Of a stretch of 64,000 nt of DNA, positions 55,360-64,000 are shown one piece after another. This DNA comes from Dama dama (lineage: Eukaryota; Chordata; Mammalia; Artiodactyla; Cervidae): assembly GCF_033118175.1 (NCBI RefSeq), contig NC_083693.1, positions 21,048,481 through 21,112,480 on the forward strand, in the 5' to 3' direction. The notes beneath the pieces were generated by a model that saw only the letters and a program-made list of their open reading frames with translations, was not told where the DNA came from and searched no databases. How positions within the stretch are numbered: the stretch's first letter is position 1; every line of letters begins with the position of its first letter. Position numbers and translations under genes: made by a program.

Positions 55360-56199
55360 AGATGTGGAGACATACACGAGTAAGACTCCAACTTTGAAAA
55401 TTTAATGAGTGTCAGCTGTCACACTTTCTATATATTTCCTGCTTGTAGAATGATGAACCTATGATGGATGGGCAGGAGTGAATTCGCTGTTGGAAGAAAT
55501 GGATGGAGTCAGTTCTGAGAAACTGGCAGGGAATCAGGCAGTGGGAACAAGGAGAGGGATAATAGTGAGGATTTTGTAATAGGAACATTAATATAAAAGA
55601 GACATAAAAGTTATCTGTGTGTAGCAGCTTGTCGCTCAAGGACAAAAGGATATTGTCATTCTCTAACTCCAGTCTTCAGAGTTTAGGAGCAAATATTTTG
55701 GTCACTCTCATTTTGCCTTCAATTGTTGGACAAATTAACCTTCACGACTTCTAGCCTCAGCACAGGGAAGGAATCCAAGCAGTGCATGATACTGCTTGAA
55801 CACAGATTATCTAGGCCAACACTCATTCATCTTATTGAACCATGGAATACTTTTGTTATATTGCGTTGGTGGAGAACCGTATGTATTTATGAGATTTGAT
55901 TTTTATTTTTCGCTTAAGCTTTCTTCTTTAGCCATTCACCATTCAGATTTTTGGAGAATGCAGTAAGTTAAGAAAAATAGGAAATATATATTAAGCAAGA
56001 TCACATTGTATTAAATCACTTTATAAAGTGATTAATATGTATTACAGTCACATACCTGAAATCTCCAAGAGAATTGAAAATTTATTACTAGCAAAATTAA
56101 AATTATTACTAGCAAAAGAGTATTTTAAGGTAGACAGATATAATGTGTTAGGTTTCTTTTCTAAAATTAATAACCAGTTAAGAGGGGTAACTTTGAAAG
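55360..56199. other. Unassigned sequence
   Basis: About 0.84 kb without a recognised repeat. The minus frame at 55412-55645 resembles nothing known to me. AT-rich towards the right. Confidence 0.4.
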
Positions 56200-57250
56200 T
56201 TCATGTCTAGGATAGCAACCAAGCTGTAAAATATCTAGAAATAACTAGAGAATATGTAAGGCTCATAAACAATAAAACCTTCCTGAAGGGCATAATATAG
56301 AACCTGAATTGCTGACAAAATACTGCCTTCCTGGATGGGATAACTAAAAATTGTAAAGATGTCGATTTCCACTAAATCATCTTGTAAACATGGTGCCACT
56401 CACATCAAAATCATTTTTTTTTTCTAAAACCTTGACAACTTGATAATAACTTTTAACTGGAAGAATAAATACATGAAGATAGGCAAGAAAATTGTAAGAA
56501 TAATGAGAGAGGACTTGGTCTGCCAGATATAAAAATTTACTGAAAGCTGTAGTAATTAAAGTAGCATATGGCAGGTATAATAATCAACAGATAGATCATT
56601 AGAAAATAATAGAAATTTCCAAGATTTACCCATGTTTGTGTGAATTGCATGTTTCTTAAAGGTTGCATTTCCATCCAGAGAGGGAAAGATGGATTATTCA
56701 GCAATTGAGTTGGCATTTGGAAATAAAATTAGGAATAACTTTACAACCTGTTAAGTAACATCAGACTCCAAAGTACACCTACTAGATTAGATGTTTAAAT
56801 TGGAGGAGAAGCCCAGCAACTATTTATACTTTAACTTTATACTTTATTTATACTTTAACAAGTGTTTGCTGCATCTGAATAATAAATATTCTCAAATATA
56901 AACAAATAAAGGGAAAAGTGGATAGATTTGGGCAAATAAAAATGCTTAACTTCTAGTTGAAAACAAACACTAAAGTAGGAAAGCATTTGCAAAGAAAATT
57001 CCAGACAAGAAGTTAATATGCATAATATATAAAGAATCCCTATCCATTAGCTTTTAAGGATCTGTTTTTTTAAGTGGCAGAGCATGAACCAGCACTCTCC
57101 AGAAAAAGACATGTAACTCAATTGGATATATAAAGTATCCTCTTGTTAGAAAATAAATGCAAATTTTTGAAAAATCATATTAGATTTTCTATCATATTAG
57201 CATAAACACTTTAAAAGTGTGATTTGGTGAGTCTATAAAAAAATGGAATA
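56200..57250 (+). mobile_element. L1M LINE, ORF2 3' part, sense, decayed
   Basis: The ORF2 C-terminal text is recognisable: gagagaggacttggtctgcc, then tactgaaagctgtagtaatt, then aagtagcatatggcagg. It is followed by the ORF2-end and 3' pieces gacaagaagttaatatgcataat. Many stops. No duplication seen. Confidence 0.75.
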
Positions 57251-58170
57251 ATCAGACACATCTCTTGATCTGTATACCTAATACTGTATGGCCTTCCTTT
57301 GCTGTAATTACTCAATAGCTGCTTGCTTTTATAAACACCACCCACTCAAAAATGAGTTAATGCACATGCACAAAGTAATGTAGCCATGATAATTGCCTAA
57401 TTTGGACTTAGAAACATATAAATTACTTTGAAGTTTATAACTTTCAGTGAGCTAGCCCCTGAACTGATTGCAATGGGATAAACCCTCAAATAAAGAGAAG
57501 ATATTTAGAAATATTTATAGCAACATGGCTGAGTAGCTTTATGCATTTTTAAATCAACTAGTCAATAATTGCAGCTTGTAATTTTAATTTAATTTCCTTT
57601 TTGTAATTAATTTTTTTATATTTTATATATAAGTATTAGTACTAGATCCCTTTCTTCCCATTTTCCCTTCCTTGTCTTTGTTTTTACATCTTCCCTTCAC
57701 ATCTCTTCCCTGACCTTTCAGTCTCCCCTCACTCCGTTTCCTTTCCCCAGTGTAGGAATCTGTGTGTGGATGAAATTGTGGAGAGGAGAGAGGAACAGAG
57801 ATATGCAGAAGCAAGGAAAAAATGTAGGATCATGATGGGTGATCATGGTGGGTGGAGGAAATGACCAGTGTGGTTGAGACACTGGCTCCATTAAACAAGT
57901 GAGTATAATGGTTAAGCAAATCAGTAAACATATTGAAAATAATGAAGACAAGTTTCTCATTGTCAGAGAAGATATTTACAACTACAGAAACAAGGGAAGG
58001 CTAGACAGAATACTTTTATGTGGAATTCAAATGAGAGGTATCAATATGAACACATACATTTTAAAATAAGTATATATGCAGATAGATAATGTAAAAGTGA
58101 TATAAACATACATAGTAATGTAATATAACACATATATAAATAATACCTATCTATGCCATCACTATATGCA
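57251..58170. other. Unassigned sequence with pyrimidine tract and AT-rich end
   Basis: A C/T-rich stretch spans 57645-57750, and AT-rich low complexity spans 58040-58150. The minus frames at 57623-57960 come from the pyrimidine tract. No gene. Confidence 0.4.
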
Positions 58171-58176
58171 TGTATA

Positions 58177-58372
58177 GGCTTCTCAGGTGGCTCAGTGGTA
58201 AAGAATTTGCCTGCCAAGCAGGAGGTGTGGGGTCAATCCCTGAGTTGGGAAGATCCATTGGAGAAGGAAATGGCAACCCACTCTAGTATTCTTGCCTGGG
58301 AAAACCCATGGTCAGAGGAGACTGGTGGGCTACAGTCCATGGGGTTACAAAAAAGTCAGACATGACTGAAGG
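58177..58372 (+). mobile_element. Bov-tA SINE, sense
   Basis: Head ggcttctcaggtggctcagtggtaaagaat, B-box-like ggggtcaatccc, BovA body, end gacatgactgaag. Confidence 0.93.
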
Positions 58373-58390
58373 AAATTAACCCACACACAT

Positions 58391-58465
58391 GGAGATATAT
58401 ATGCATATATATGTACATATATATATATTGCATTTATATGTATATGTATAATATAAACATTATAT
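58391..58465. repeat. (TA)n-type low-complexity tract
   Basis: Alternating ta and gta/cata words for about 75 bases. Confidence 0.9.
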
Positions 58466-58659
58466 TTTCTAGCTTTATCCACTGATGGGGCCTATTACTG
58501 ATAACAAGGAGGTACTCAGCTCAGTCTTCTCAGTCTATCAAATAATGATGCCAACAGGTCTGCTTAATTGAAGGAGAATCTCACACTCATGGGCTGAGAG
58601 CAAGATTCTATATCTGAGCCTCTGGATCCTTGTGAATACTCAACTTTACTTGGTGGTTG

Positions 58660-59014
58660 TTGTTCAGTTACAAAGCCATGACCAGCTCTTTGTGACCCCA
58701 TGGACAGGGAGGTCCAAGCATGCCAGGCTTTCCTGTCCTCCACTATCTCCCTGAGTTTGCTCAGACTCATGTCCATTGAGTAGATGATGCCATCCAGCCA
58801 TCTCATCCTCTGTTGCCCCCTTCTCCTCCTGCCTTCAATCTTTCCCAGCATCAAGGTCTTTTCCAATGAGTCAGCTCTTTGTATCAGGTGGCCAAAGAAT
58901 TGGAGCTTCAGCTTCAGCATCAGTCCTTTCAATGGATATTCAAGGTTGATTTCCTTTAGGATCGACTAGTTTGATCTCCTTCTGGCACAATAATTCGAAA
59001 GCATCAATTCTTGA
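58660..59014 (-). mobile_element. BovB LINE 3' end, antisense
   Basis: Runs from gttgttgttcagttacaaagc to cgaaagcatcaattcttg, with a deletion near 58985 that removes the usual ccaagggactctcaagagtc. The minus frame at 58564-58932 is the ORF2 C-terminal tail. Confidence 0.92.
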
Positions 59015-59381
59015 AAAAGGCAAGAGTAGGAAGTTTTACCAAGAAGGGTCTTTGGAAAGACTCAGAACTAGAGAACCATGATCCACAGACAGCATTGAGG
59101 CAAAAACATCAGGGGAGAAGACAGTGACTCCGCAGACCAAAATTCACTGTACATGAGTTTATTAAAATGAAGATTCTATTAGTGAAAAGACTGAGGCATG
59201 CTCTTGGGGGAAGGAACCCATACACCCACTCCTCAGGGTCCTGCCATTGTGAGGGGTGGGACTGCAAAGAAATCCCTGCAATCGGAGATTTGAGATTTTG
59301 AGTTTTGAACATCTGCTGTGCATTCGACTTTGTTCACTTGATGTCCATCTGATTAGTCTAAACTCTCTTGCTGACTCCTAG
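59015..59381. other. Unassigned sequence
   Basis: About 370 bases, no repeat recognised. It ends in ctctcttgctgactcctag, a pyrimidine stretch and AG that would suit a splice acceptor for the frame that follows. Confidence 0.35.
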
Positions 59382-59608
59382 TACTATGCTTGTTCTGCAC
59401 TAAATGAGTCAAACTTGCATCAGCATGGCGATAGAAGAATAGGATATGTGCCAGATACACTCAAGGAAGCAATTCCACAGCAGAAGAAAATCATCCGAAA
59501 ATCATCATCATCACCAGCGTTAAATTTGGATGCTTCAAAGCAGAGAAAACAAAAAAGAACTGTGGCAGTCAGAGAGCCCAGGAGAGCTTCAGAAATCCCA
59601 TTTCTATG
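59382..59608 (+). CDS. Orphan open frame, candidate exon or retropseudogene piece
   Basis: From the AG at 59380-59381 one plus-strand frame stays open for about 75 codons up to the BovA at 59609. It has no ATG at its start. The protein is basic and Ser-rich: GYVPDTLKEAIPQQKKIIRK around the middle, a four-Ser run, then KQRKQKRTVAVREPRRASEI. It is not made of any repeat I recognise, unlike nearly every other frame here. The composition (Lys/Arg/Ser, low hydrophobicity) suits a disordered nuclear or phospho-regulated segment. I cannot name the parent protein and see no good splice donor. On the empty-site sequence a TGA falls just after the SINE target site, so the frame would have ended there. 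Alternatives: last exon of an unseen gene, a processed pseudogene fragment, or chance. Confidence 0.3.
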
Positions 59609-59743
59609 CTCCTGCTGCTGCTAAGTCGCATCAGTCGTGTCCAACTCTTAGTGACCCCATGGACTGCAGCCTACCAGGCTCCTCTGTCCATGGGATTTTC
59701 CAGGCAAGAGTACTGGAGTGGGTTGCCATTGCCTTCTCCCCCG
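59609..59743 (-). mobile_element. BovA monomer SINE, antisense
   Basis: ctcctgctgctgctaagtcgc tail side at the left, body to gccattgccttctcc. tttctatg at 59601-59608 and 59744-59751 flanks it. It sits at the very end of the orphan frame. Confidence 0.94.
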
Positions 59744-59799
59744 TTTCTATGAGAACGTCTGAAAATCTTTGAAGACACTTTATTTATCCTTTTTACTTA

Positions 59800-60250
59800 G
59801 AGTTGTTATTGGGTCCTGTTTGTGGGACAGGTCTTCTGAAAATATTCAAGAATTCTACTTTTCCAGGCCTTATACATTTCTAAAAGGTTGAAGATCTCTG
59901 TGATATCCACCATGACCTTCCCTGAGTTCCAAAGGGCAGATTCAAACAACTGCTAATCAAGGGAAGAGTCTCCAGGAAAGGCAAGATTAAAGGAACCAGA
60001 GAAGCTCATCAAGATTAGGAGGCCATCTCAGATGAGATTAAAAGAGTGCGGGCCCTGCACCGGCCTTTATGTTATCTGCAACCCCATCCTTGAGCCATCA
60101 CCATAAATCTCTTCATCAAACTCCCCTGGGTTGGGACACAAAGTTTTCCACTGCCACTCTTTGCCCTGCAAAGCAATAAGGCTATTATTTTCTACTTCAC
60201 CCCAAACTCTGTCTCTGAGGTTTGATTCAGTACTGGTGCACATGTGCCAA
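59800..60250 (+). mobile_element. ERV LTR-like element, sense
   Basis: The closing part has LTR-like R-U5 text: tttgccctgcaaagcaataagg, then tctacttcaccccaaactctgtctctgaggtttgattc, then actggtgcaca. TATA box not clear. Left edge approximate. Confidence 0.5.
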
Positions 60251-60254
60251 TCTT

Positions 60255-60780
60255 TCAGCCTCTGTAGCAGAATACGCCACCTCTCAAAATGCTACTTTGG
60301 CATAAGGACTGAAGTCAGTTGAGTTGAAGGTGACTAAGAAGAAGTTACAAAATTGGTCCCTGCCCTCCCTCCTTCTATTTGCCTGAAAGCAGGGCATAAA
60401 GTAACAAAGGTGTCCCTCCTCCCCTTTCTCTGAGGAAGGACAAGGATTAACTCCCAGAGGCAGCTTTAGGTCCTTATCAAGGGAGAATGCACCAACTTAA
60501 ATCTGCATAACAAACTTCACTCTTGTTTACCTTGTTTTACCAGAAAACCTCCCTATGACTCCACACCTTTCCTTCTTTCATATTTAGCTGAAGATGGTAT
60601 TTTAGCTGGAGTTCTAAGCCACCTCTTGGAGTTATTCATTTTTCCTTGCTTGTGTTTTATGTGTATCTTCTGTCAATAAATTTCTATTTGATTTTCTCTT
60701 CTTATTTTGTGTTTCATTACAGGGCTCTCAGTTAAGAACTCAGGAAAGTAGAGGGAAAATTATTTTTCCTTCTTTACATG
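60255..60780 (+). mobile_element. ERV LTR-like element, sense
   Basis: aataaa at 60675-60680, followed by tttctatttgattttctcttc and cattacagggctctcagttaag, ending gagggaaaattatttttcc. This R-U5-like end resembles an ancient mammalian LTR. It follows another LTR-like element in the same orientation, but the two differ in sequence, so they are not a pair. Confidence 0.5.
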
Positions 60781-61150
60781 AATGAGTGAGTTTTTCTGTT
60801 TGTTTATTTTAAGTTGGATTTTAAGAAGTATGCTATACTAAGAAAAAATATTTGCAAAGTGTGTTGGTGGGGGAATTTAGGACTCACATTTCTGCAAAAG
60901 GGAAGTATGCTATATACTATGATGTACAAAATTTCTGAATGAGGCCTCAAGTCACCCAAAACATGACTCTTTAAAATTTAGTATGTCTTCATAGCATAGA
61001 TATATTTGACATACTTTTTAATACATCGATAGAGTCCTTTTTTTCACAGCTTATGCTTTTTGAAAATATCTTCAACCAAGAATAGTAGACTGAAATTTGC
61101 ACAATTAATTTCTATTGAAAAACAGAAATTTGGAATGATCTAGTTTATAT

Positions 61151-61285
61151 TGGAGAAGAAATGTCAACCCACTCCAGTATTCTTGTCTGGAGAATCCTGT
61201 GGACAGAGGAGCCTGGTGGGCTGCTGTCCATGGGGTCGCACAGAGTTGGACACAACTGAAGTGATTTAGCAGCAGCAGCAGCAGC
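61151..61285 (+). mobile_element. BovA monomer SINE with (AGC)n tail, sense
   Basis: One BovA unit ending gatttagcagcagcagcagc. agtttatat at 61142-61150 and 61286-61294 is identical. Confidence 0.95.
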
Positions 61286-61434
61286 AGTTTATATATTCAA
61301 TCTAGTTTCTATTTTCAGCATATAGATTCAAGGTTCAAGTACAAAAGTTTTATAGTAATCCTTGACTTTTATCTAACACACATGTATATAATGGCTGCTA
61401 AGTGTCAGGGCTTTTTCTAAACACTTCATAAACA

Positions 61435-61565
61435 TCAATCCCAGGAATTCTCTGATGTCCAGTGGTTAGGACTCCACTCCTCCACTTCTGGGGTCCTAGG
61501 TTCAGTCTCTGGTCAAAGATTCTACAAGCTACATGGCAGAGCCAGAAATTTACATAAATAAATAC
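61435..61565 (+). mobile_element. CHR-type SINE, sense
   Basis: The run ctgatgtccagtggttaggactcc, then gtcctaggttcagtctctggtc, then ttacataaataaatac follows the cetartiodactyl CHR SINE with its ataaata tail. Confidence 0.85.
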
Positions 61566-61569
61566 AAAT

Positions 61570-62234
61570 CAAGTAAATCACAACCACATGAGATGGATGT
61601 TATTTTTATCTCTATTTGAAGCTTCACAATGTTTAACCCAATCTGATTTTATAATGCTTTTTTGCTTGTAAGCTTACTTAATATTTAATGACATAATAGA
61701 TTTGAAAGATGATCACAAGAGAGGCACATAGCCCTTTGCTAATTCAACTTTTGTTCCAACTCTGGACAGAAGCTGGGCTTGATAAATGAGCTATTCCACA
61801 TTTTGACCACTAAACACTTCTGTAATTTCTTTGCATCATATTATTTTTGTTTTTTTAGACCTATAACAGATTTGCCTGTATTTTCAATTCAGGCATACTG
61901 ACTAAAGCCTTCTGAATAAATTATCAATTTAAACCTAAAAGAAAAAAAATATGAAACAAATGTCCATTTTGAATCATCACAGAACAATTAGTTCTCTCAT
62001 GAGATAAAGTAATTTGCAATGTGTTGATGTAAACAGCAAAGGATGTCACCCTTGCTCATAATCTTTTCATGACAGCACAAGAGGAAGAGAAGGCAGTATG
62101 AAACATCTAAACTCAACAGCTTGTTAGCTAATTTCATCATTTTTGCAAAAAGAAAGTGAAAGAAAACAGAAACATTCACTCATGTAGAATAGTCCTAGAA
62201 ATCTTGACAGGTGGTTGAAGAAGAAAAAGTCCCT
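61570..62234. other. Unassigned AT-rich sequence
   Basis: No gene or recognised repeat in about 0.66 kb. Confidence 0.4.
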
Positions 62235-62236
62235 TA

Positions 62237-62805
62237 CAGGCATACCTCATTTTGTCACTTTCAATTTATTGCACTTCACAGACAATGTGCTTTTTACAAA
62301 TTCAAGGTTTGTGGCAACCTGTATGGAGCAAGTCTATTGATGCCATATTTCCAGTAGCACTTGTTCACATCATGTCTCTGTATCACATTTTGGTAATTCT
62401 TATGGTATTTCAAACTTTTTCATCATTATTGTATTTGTTATGATTATCTGTGATTAGTGCTCTTTGATGTGATGGTAATCTGTGATTAGCAATGTAATTG
62501 TGGCATTTTTAGCAATAAAGTATTTTTAATTAAGATACAATGCTATTTGAGTAGACTCCGGGAGTTGGTGATGGACAGGGAGGCCTGGCATGCTGCGATT
62601 CATGGGGTCGCAAAGAGCTGGACACGACTGAGCGACTGAACTGAACTGAACTGCATGCTGTTGCATGCTTAACAGACTAGAGTAGAGGAAATATAACTTT
62701 TATATACACTGGGAAGCCAAAAGATTCATGTGATTCACTTTATTGCATTATTCACTTGTTGAGATGATCTGGAACCAAAAGTGCAATATCTCCAAGCCAT
62801 TTCTG
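62237..62805 (+). mobile_element. Tigger-type (pogo/Tc1-mariner) MITE, split by BovB
   Basis: Left end caggcatacctcattttgtc, then acttcacagacaatgtgctttttac, then gtttgtggcaacctgtatgg. The right part has agcaataaagtatttttaatt, then aacttttatatacactggg, and the terminus. This is the two ends of Tigger1 with the transposase gene deleted. TA lies on both sides (62235-62236 and 62806-62807), as expected for this superfamily. Confidence 0.9.
62548..62654 (+). mobile_element. BovB 3' terminal fragment nested in Tigger MITE
   Basis: Only the last 107 bases of BovB, gagtagactccgggagttgg to gaactgaactgaactg. atgctatt (62540-62547) and atgctgtt (62655-62662) flank it, seven of eight bases matching. A very short 5'-truncated insertion. 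Confidence 0.93.
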
Positions 62806-63166
62806 TATTTACAATTAACCAGGAGCTCAGAGATAGTGGTAAGATTTATAAAACAGAATAAAAAGAGGCTCTTGACATAAGCAAAACCAATAAATAGCAT
62901 TGGAAATCTCCCCAATATGATCTAAAAAATCTGAAACTGGTAGGTGAGTGACCTTGGTATATTATAAGATTCGTAGAACTTCTTCCTCTGACATGGAAAA
63001 GACCTTCCTATTGCTTCATCTCAATCATTCAGGACACATATTAAGTATTAATGTAATTATATCAGTAAAGTTTTCAATAAAATTGGTAGCTGGAGGCCTT
63101 CTGAAACAGTTGTTTCTATTCTATGCAACTTAAGAGAAGAGGACCTGGAAATAAGAGACATATATG

Positions 63167-63363
63167 TGTGTTAGTCACTCAGTCGCGTCCGACTCTTTGC
63201 GATCCCATGGGCTGTAGCCCACCAGGTGCCTCTGTCCATGGAATTTTCCAGGCAAAAGTCCTGGAATGGGTTGCGATGCCCTCCTCCAGGGAATCTTCCC
63301 TACCCAGGGATCAAACCCAGGTCTCCCAAATTGTGGGTAGATTCTTTACCATTTGAGTTACCC
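63167..63363 (-). mobile_element. Bov-tA SINE, antisense
   Basis: Antisense BovA body from gttagtcactcagtcgcgtcc, head to tttaccatttgagttaccc. Confidence 0.92.
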
Positions 63364-63381
63364 ACAGTAAGAGAACAGATA

Positions 63382-63587
63382 GTGGAAGTTGCTCAGTTGT
63401 GTCTGACTCTATGTGACCCCATGGACTGTAGCCTGCCAGCCTTCTCTGTCCATGGCGTTCTCCAGGCAAGTATATTGGAATGGGTTGCCATTCCCTTCTC
63501 TAGGGAATCTTCCTGACCCAGGGATCAAGCCTGGGTTTCTTGCATTGTAGGCAGAGTCTTTACCATCTGAACCACCAGGGAACACAC
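63382..63587 (-). mobile_element. Bov-tA SINE, antisense, perfect 13-bp duplication
   Basis: Full antisense Bov-tA. aagagaacagata at 63369-63381 and 63588-63600 is identical. It lies close to the previous copy in the same orientation. Confidence 0.95.
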
Positions 63588-63804
63588 AAGAGAACAGATA
63601 AGAGAACATACAATACTACCAATACCTACCTTTGTCAAATAAGTCCCATTTGATGGCTTTAGGATATTGAATATAATTCCCCATGCTACACTGTAGGTCC
63701 TTGCTGTTTATCCATTCGTTTAGTCCATTCATTTAATCAATAGGCTTATATAAAGAATCTTCTACATGCAGGTTCTTATTTTTCAGTAGATTTGAACCAA
63801 CTTT

Positions 63805-64000
63805 ATAGTTGAACTATAAAGAAAGTTGAACACCAAAGAATTGACACTTTTGAACTGTGGTGTTGGAGAAGACGCTTGAGAGTTCCTTGGACTGCAAGGA
63901 GATCCAACCAGTCCATTCTAAAGATCGGTCCTGGGTGTTCATTGGAAGGACTGATATTGAAGCTGAAACTCCAATACTTCGGCCACCTGATGCAAAGAGC
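63805..64000 (+). mobile_element. BovB LINE, sense, cut by the window edge
   Basis: Begins near gaactataaagaaagttgaac and continues through ttgaactgtggtgttggagaag to ccacctgatgcaaagagc at the last base. The rest of its 3' end must lie beyond the window. Confidence 0.93.

Noticed and set aside
58190..58250. tRNA-Glu-like heads as functional tRNA genes
   Set aside because: They are SINE heads without a tRNA cloverleaf or terminator context and are fused to the BovA body.
1..64000. CRISPR arrays, toxin-antitoxin pairs, phage or other prokaryotic systems
   Set aside because: Repeats are dispersed SINEs and LINEs with target-site duplications. There are no regularly spaced short repeats, operons or ribosome-binding sites, and the sequence is mammalian.

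Overview
The window reads as a piece of ruminant (bovid) nuclear genome with no intact protein-coding gene. The evidence is its repeats. Bov-tA SINEs (tRNA-Glu-like head plus BovA body), Bov-A2 dimers and BovB (RTE-type) LINEs occur on both strands. They sit beside cetartiodactyl CHR SINEs, an artiodactyl-type L1 3' end and older mammalian repeats (L1M, L2, MIR, MER5-like, Tigger-like). Bov-tA, Bov-A2 and abundant BovB together point to Pecora. The sequence alone does not separate cattle, sheep and goat.

Layout. 0-5.2 kb: SINEs and two BovB 3' ends in a row. 5.2-8.5 kb: a local 0.18-kb duplication, an L1 3' end, a Bov-A2 and an internally deleted BovB. 8.5-12.8 kb: a MER5-like DNA element, a BovB split by two SINEs, and a CHR pair. 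13-17.7 kb: a long decayed L2, a BovB, a Bov-A2 and a MIR. 18.0-18.57 kb: one strong CpG island, the only promoter-like or enhancer-like signal in the window. 19-25.1 kb: SINEs, two 5'-truncated BovB copies with clean target-site duplications, and two LTRs. 25.1-28.5 kb: the longest stretch free of young repeats. 28.6-35.9 kb: scattered relics that look like a decayed class-I endogenous retrovirus (protease motif, env transmembrane motif, LTR), cut up by SINEs and a BovB-in-BovB nest. 35.9-40.2 kb: BovB, an antisense solo LTR, L1 and BovB. 42.3-46.1 kb: L1, BovB and L2 fragments. 47.6-54.9 kb: BovB, a SINE-in-SINE nest, an ancient LTR-like element, a 1.45-kb BovB and an ERV LTR. 55-64 kb: L1, SINEs, a short orphan open frame that could be an exon or a retropseudogene, LTR-like sequence, a Tigger-type MITE split by BovB, and a BovB cut by the window edge.

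Nearly all translated open frames longer than 60 codons lie in Bov-tA, Bov-A2 or BovB copies and are parts of the BovB reverse transcriptase or chance frames through SINEs. No tRNA, rRNA, CRISPR, operon or prokaryote-type system is present. I found no novel biological system. The points most worth a second look are the CpG island with clustered SOX-type motifs, the orphan frame at 59.38-59.61 kb, the local duplication at 5.2/6.5 kb, the CpG-retaining single-copy block at 26.5-27.8 kb, and the nested or inverted BovB arrangements. Repeat-family names are by recognition from memory. Edges marked by a target-site duplication are exact; the others are approximate.
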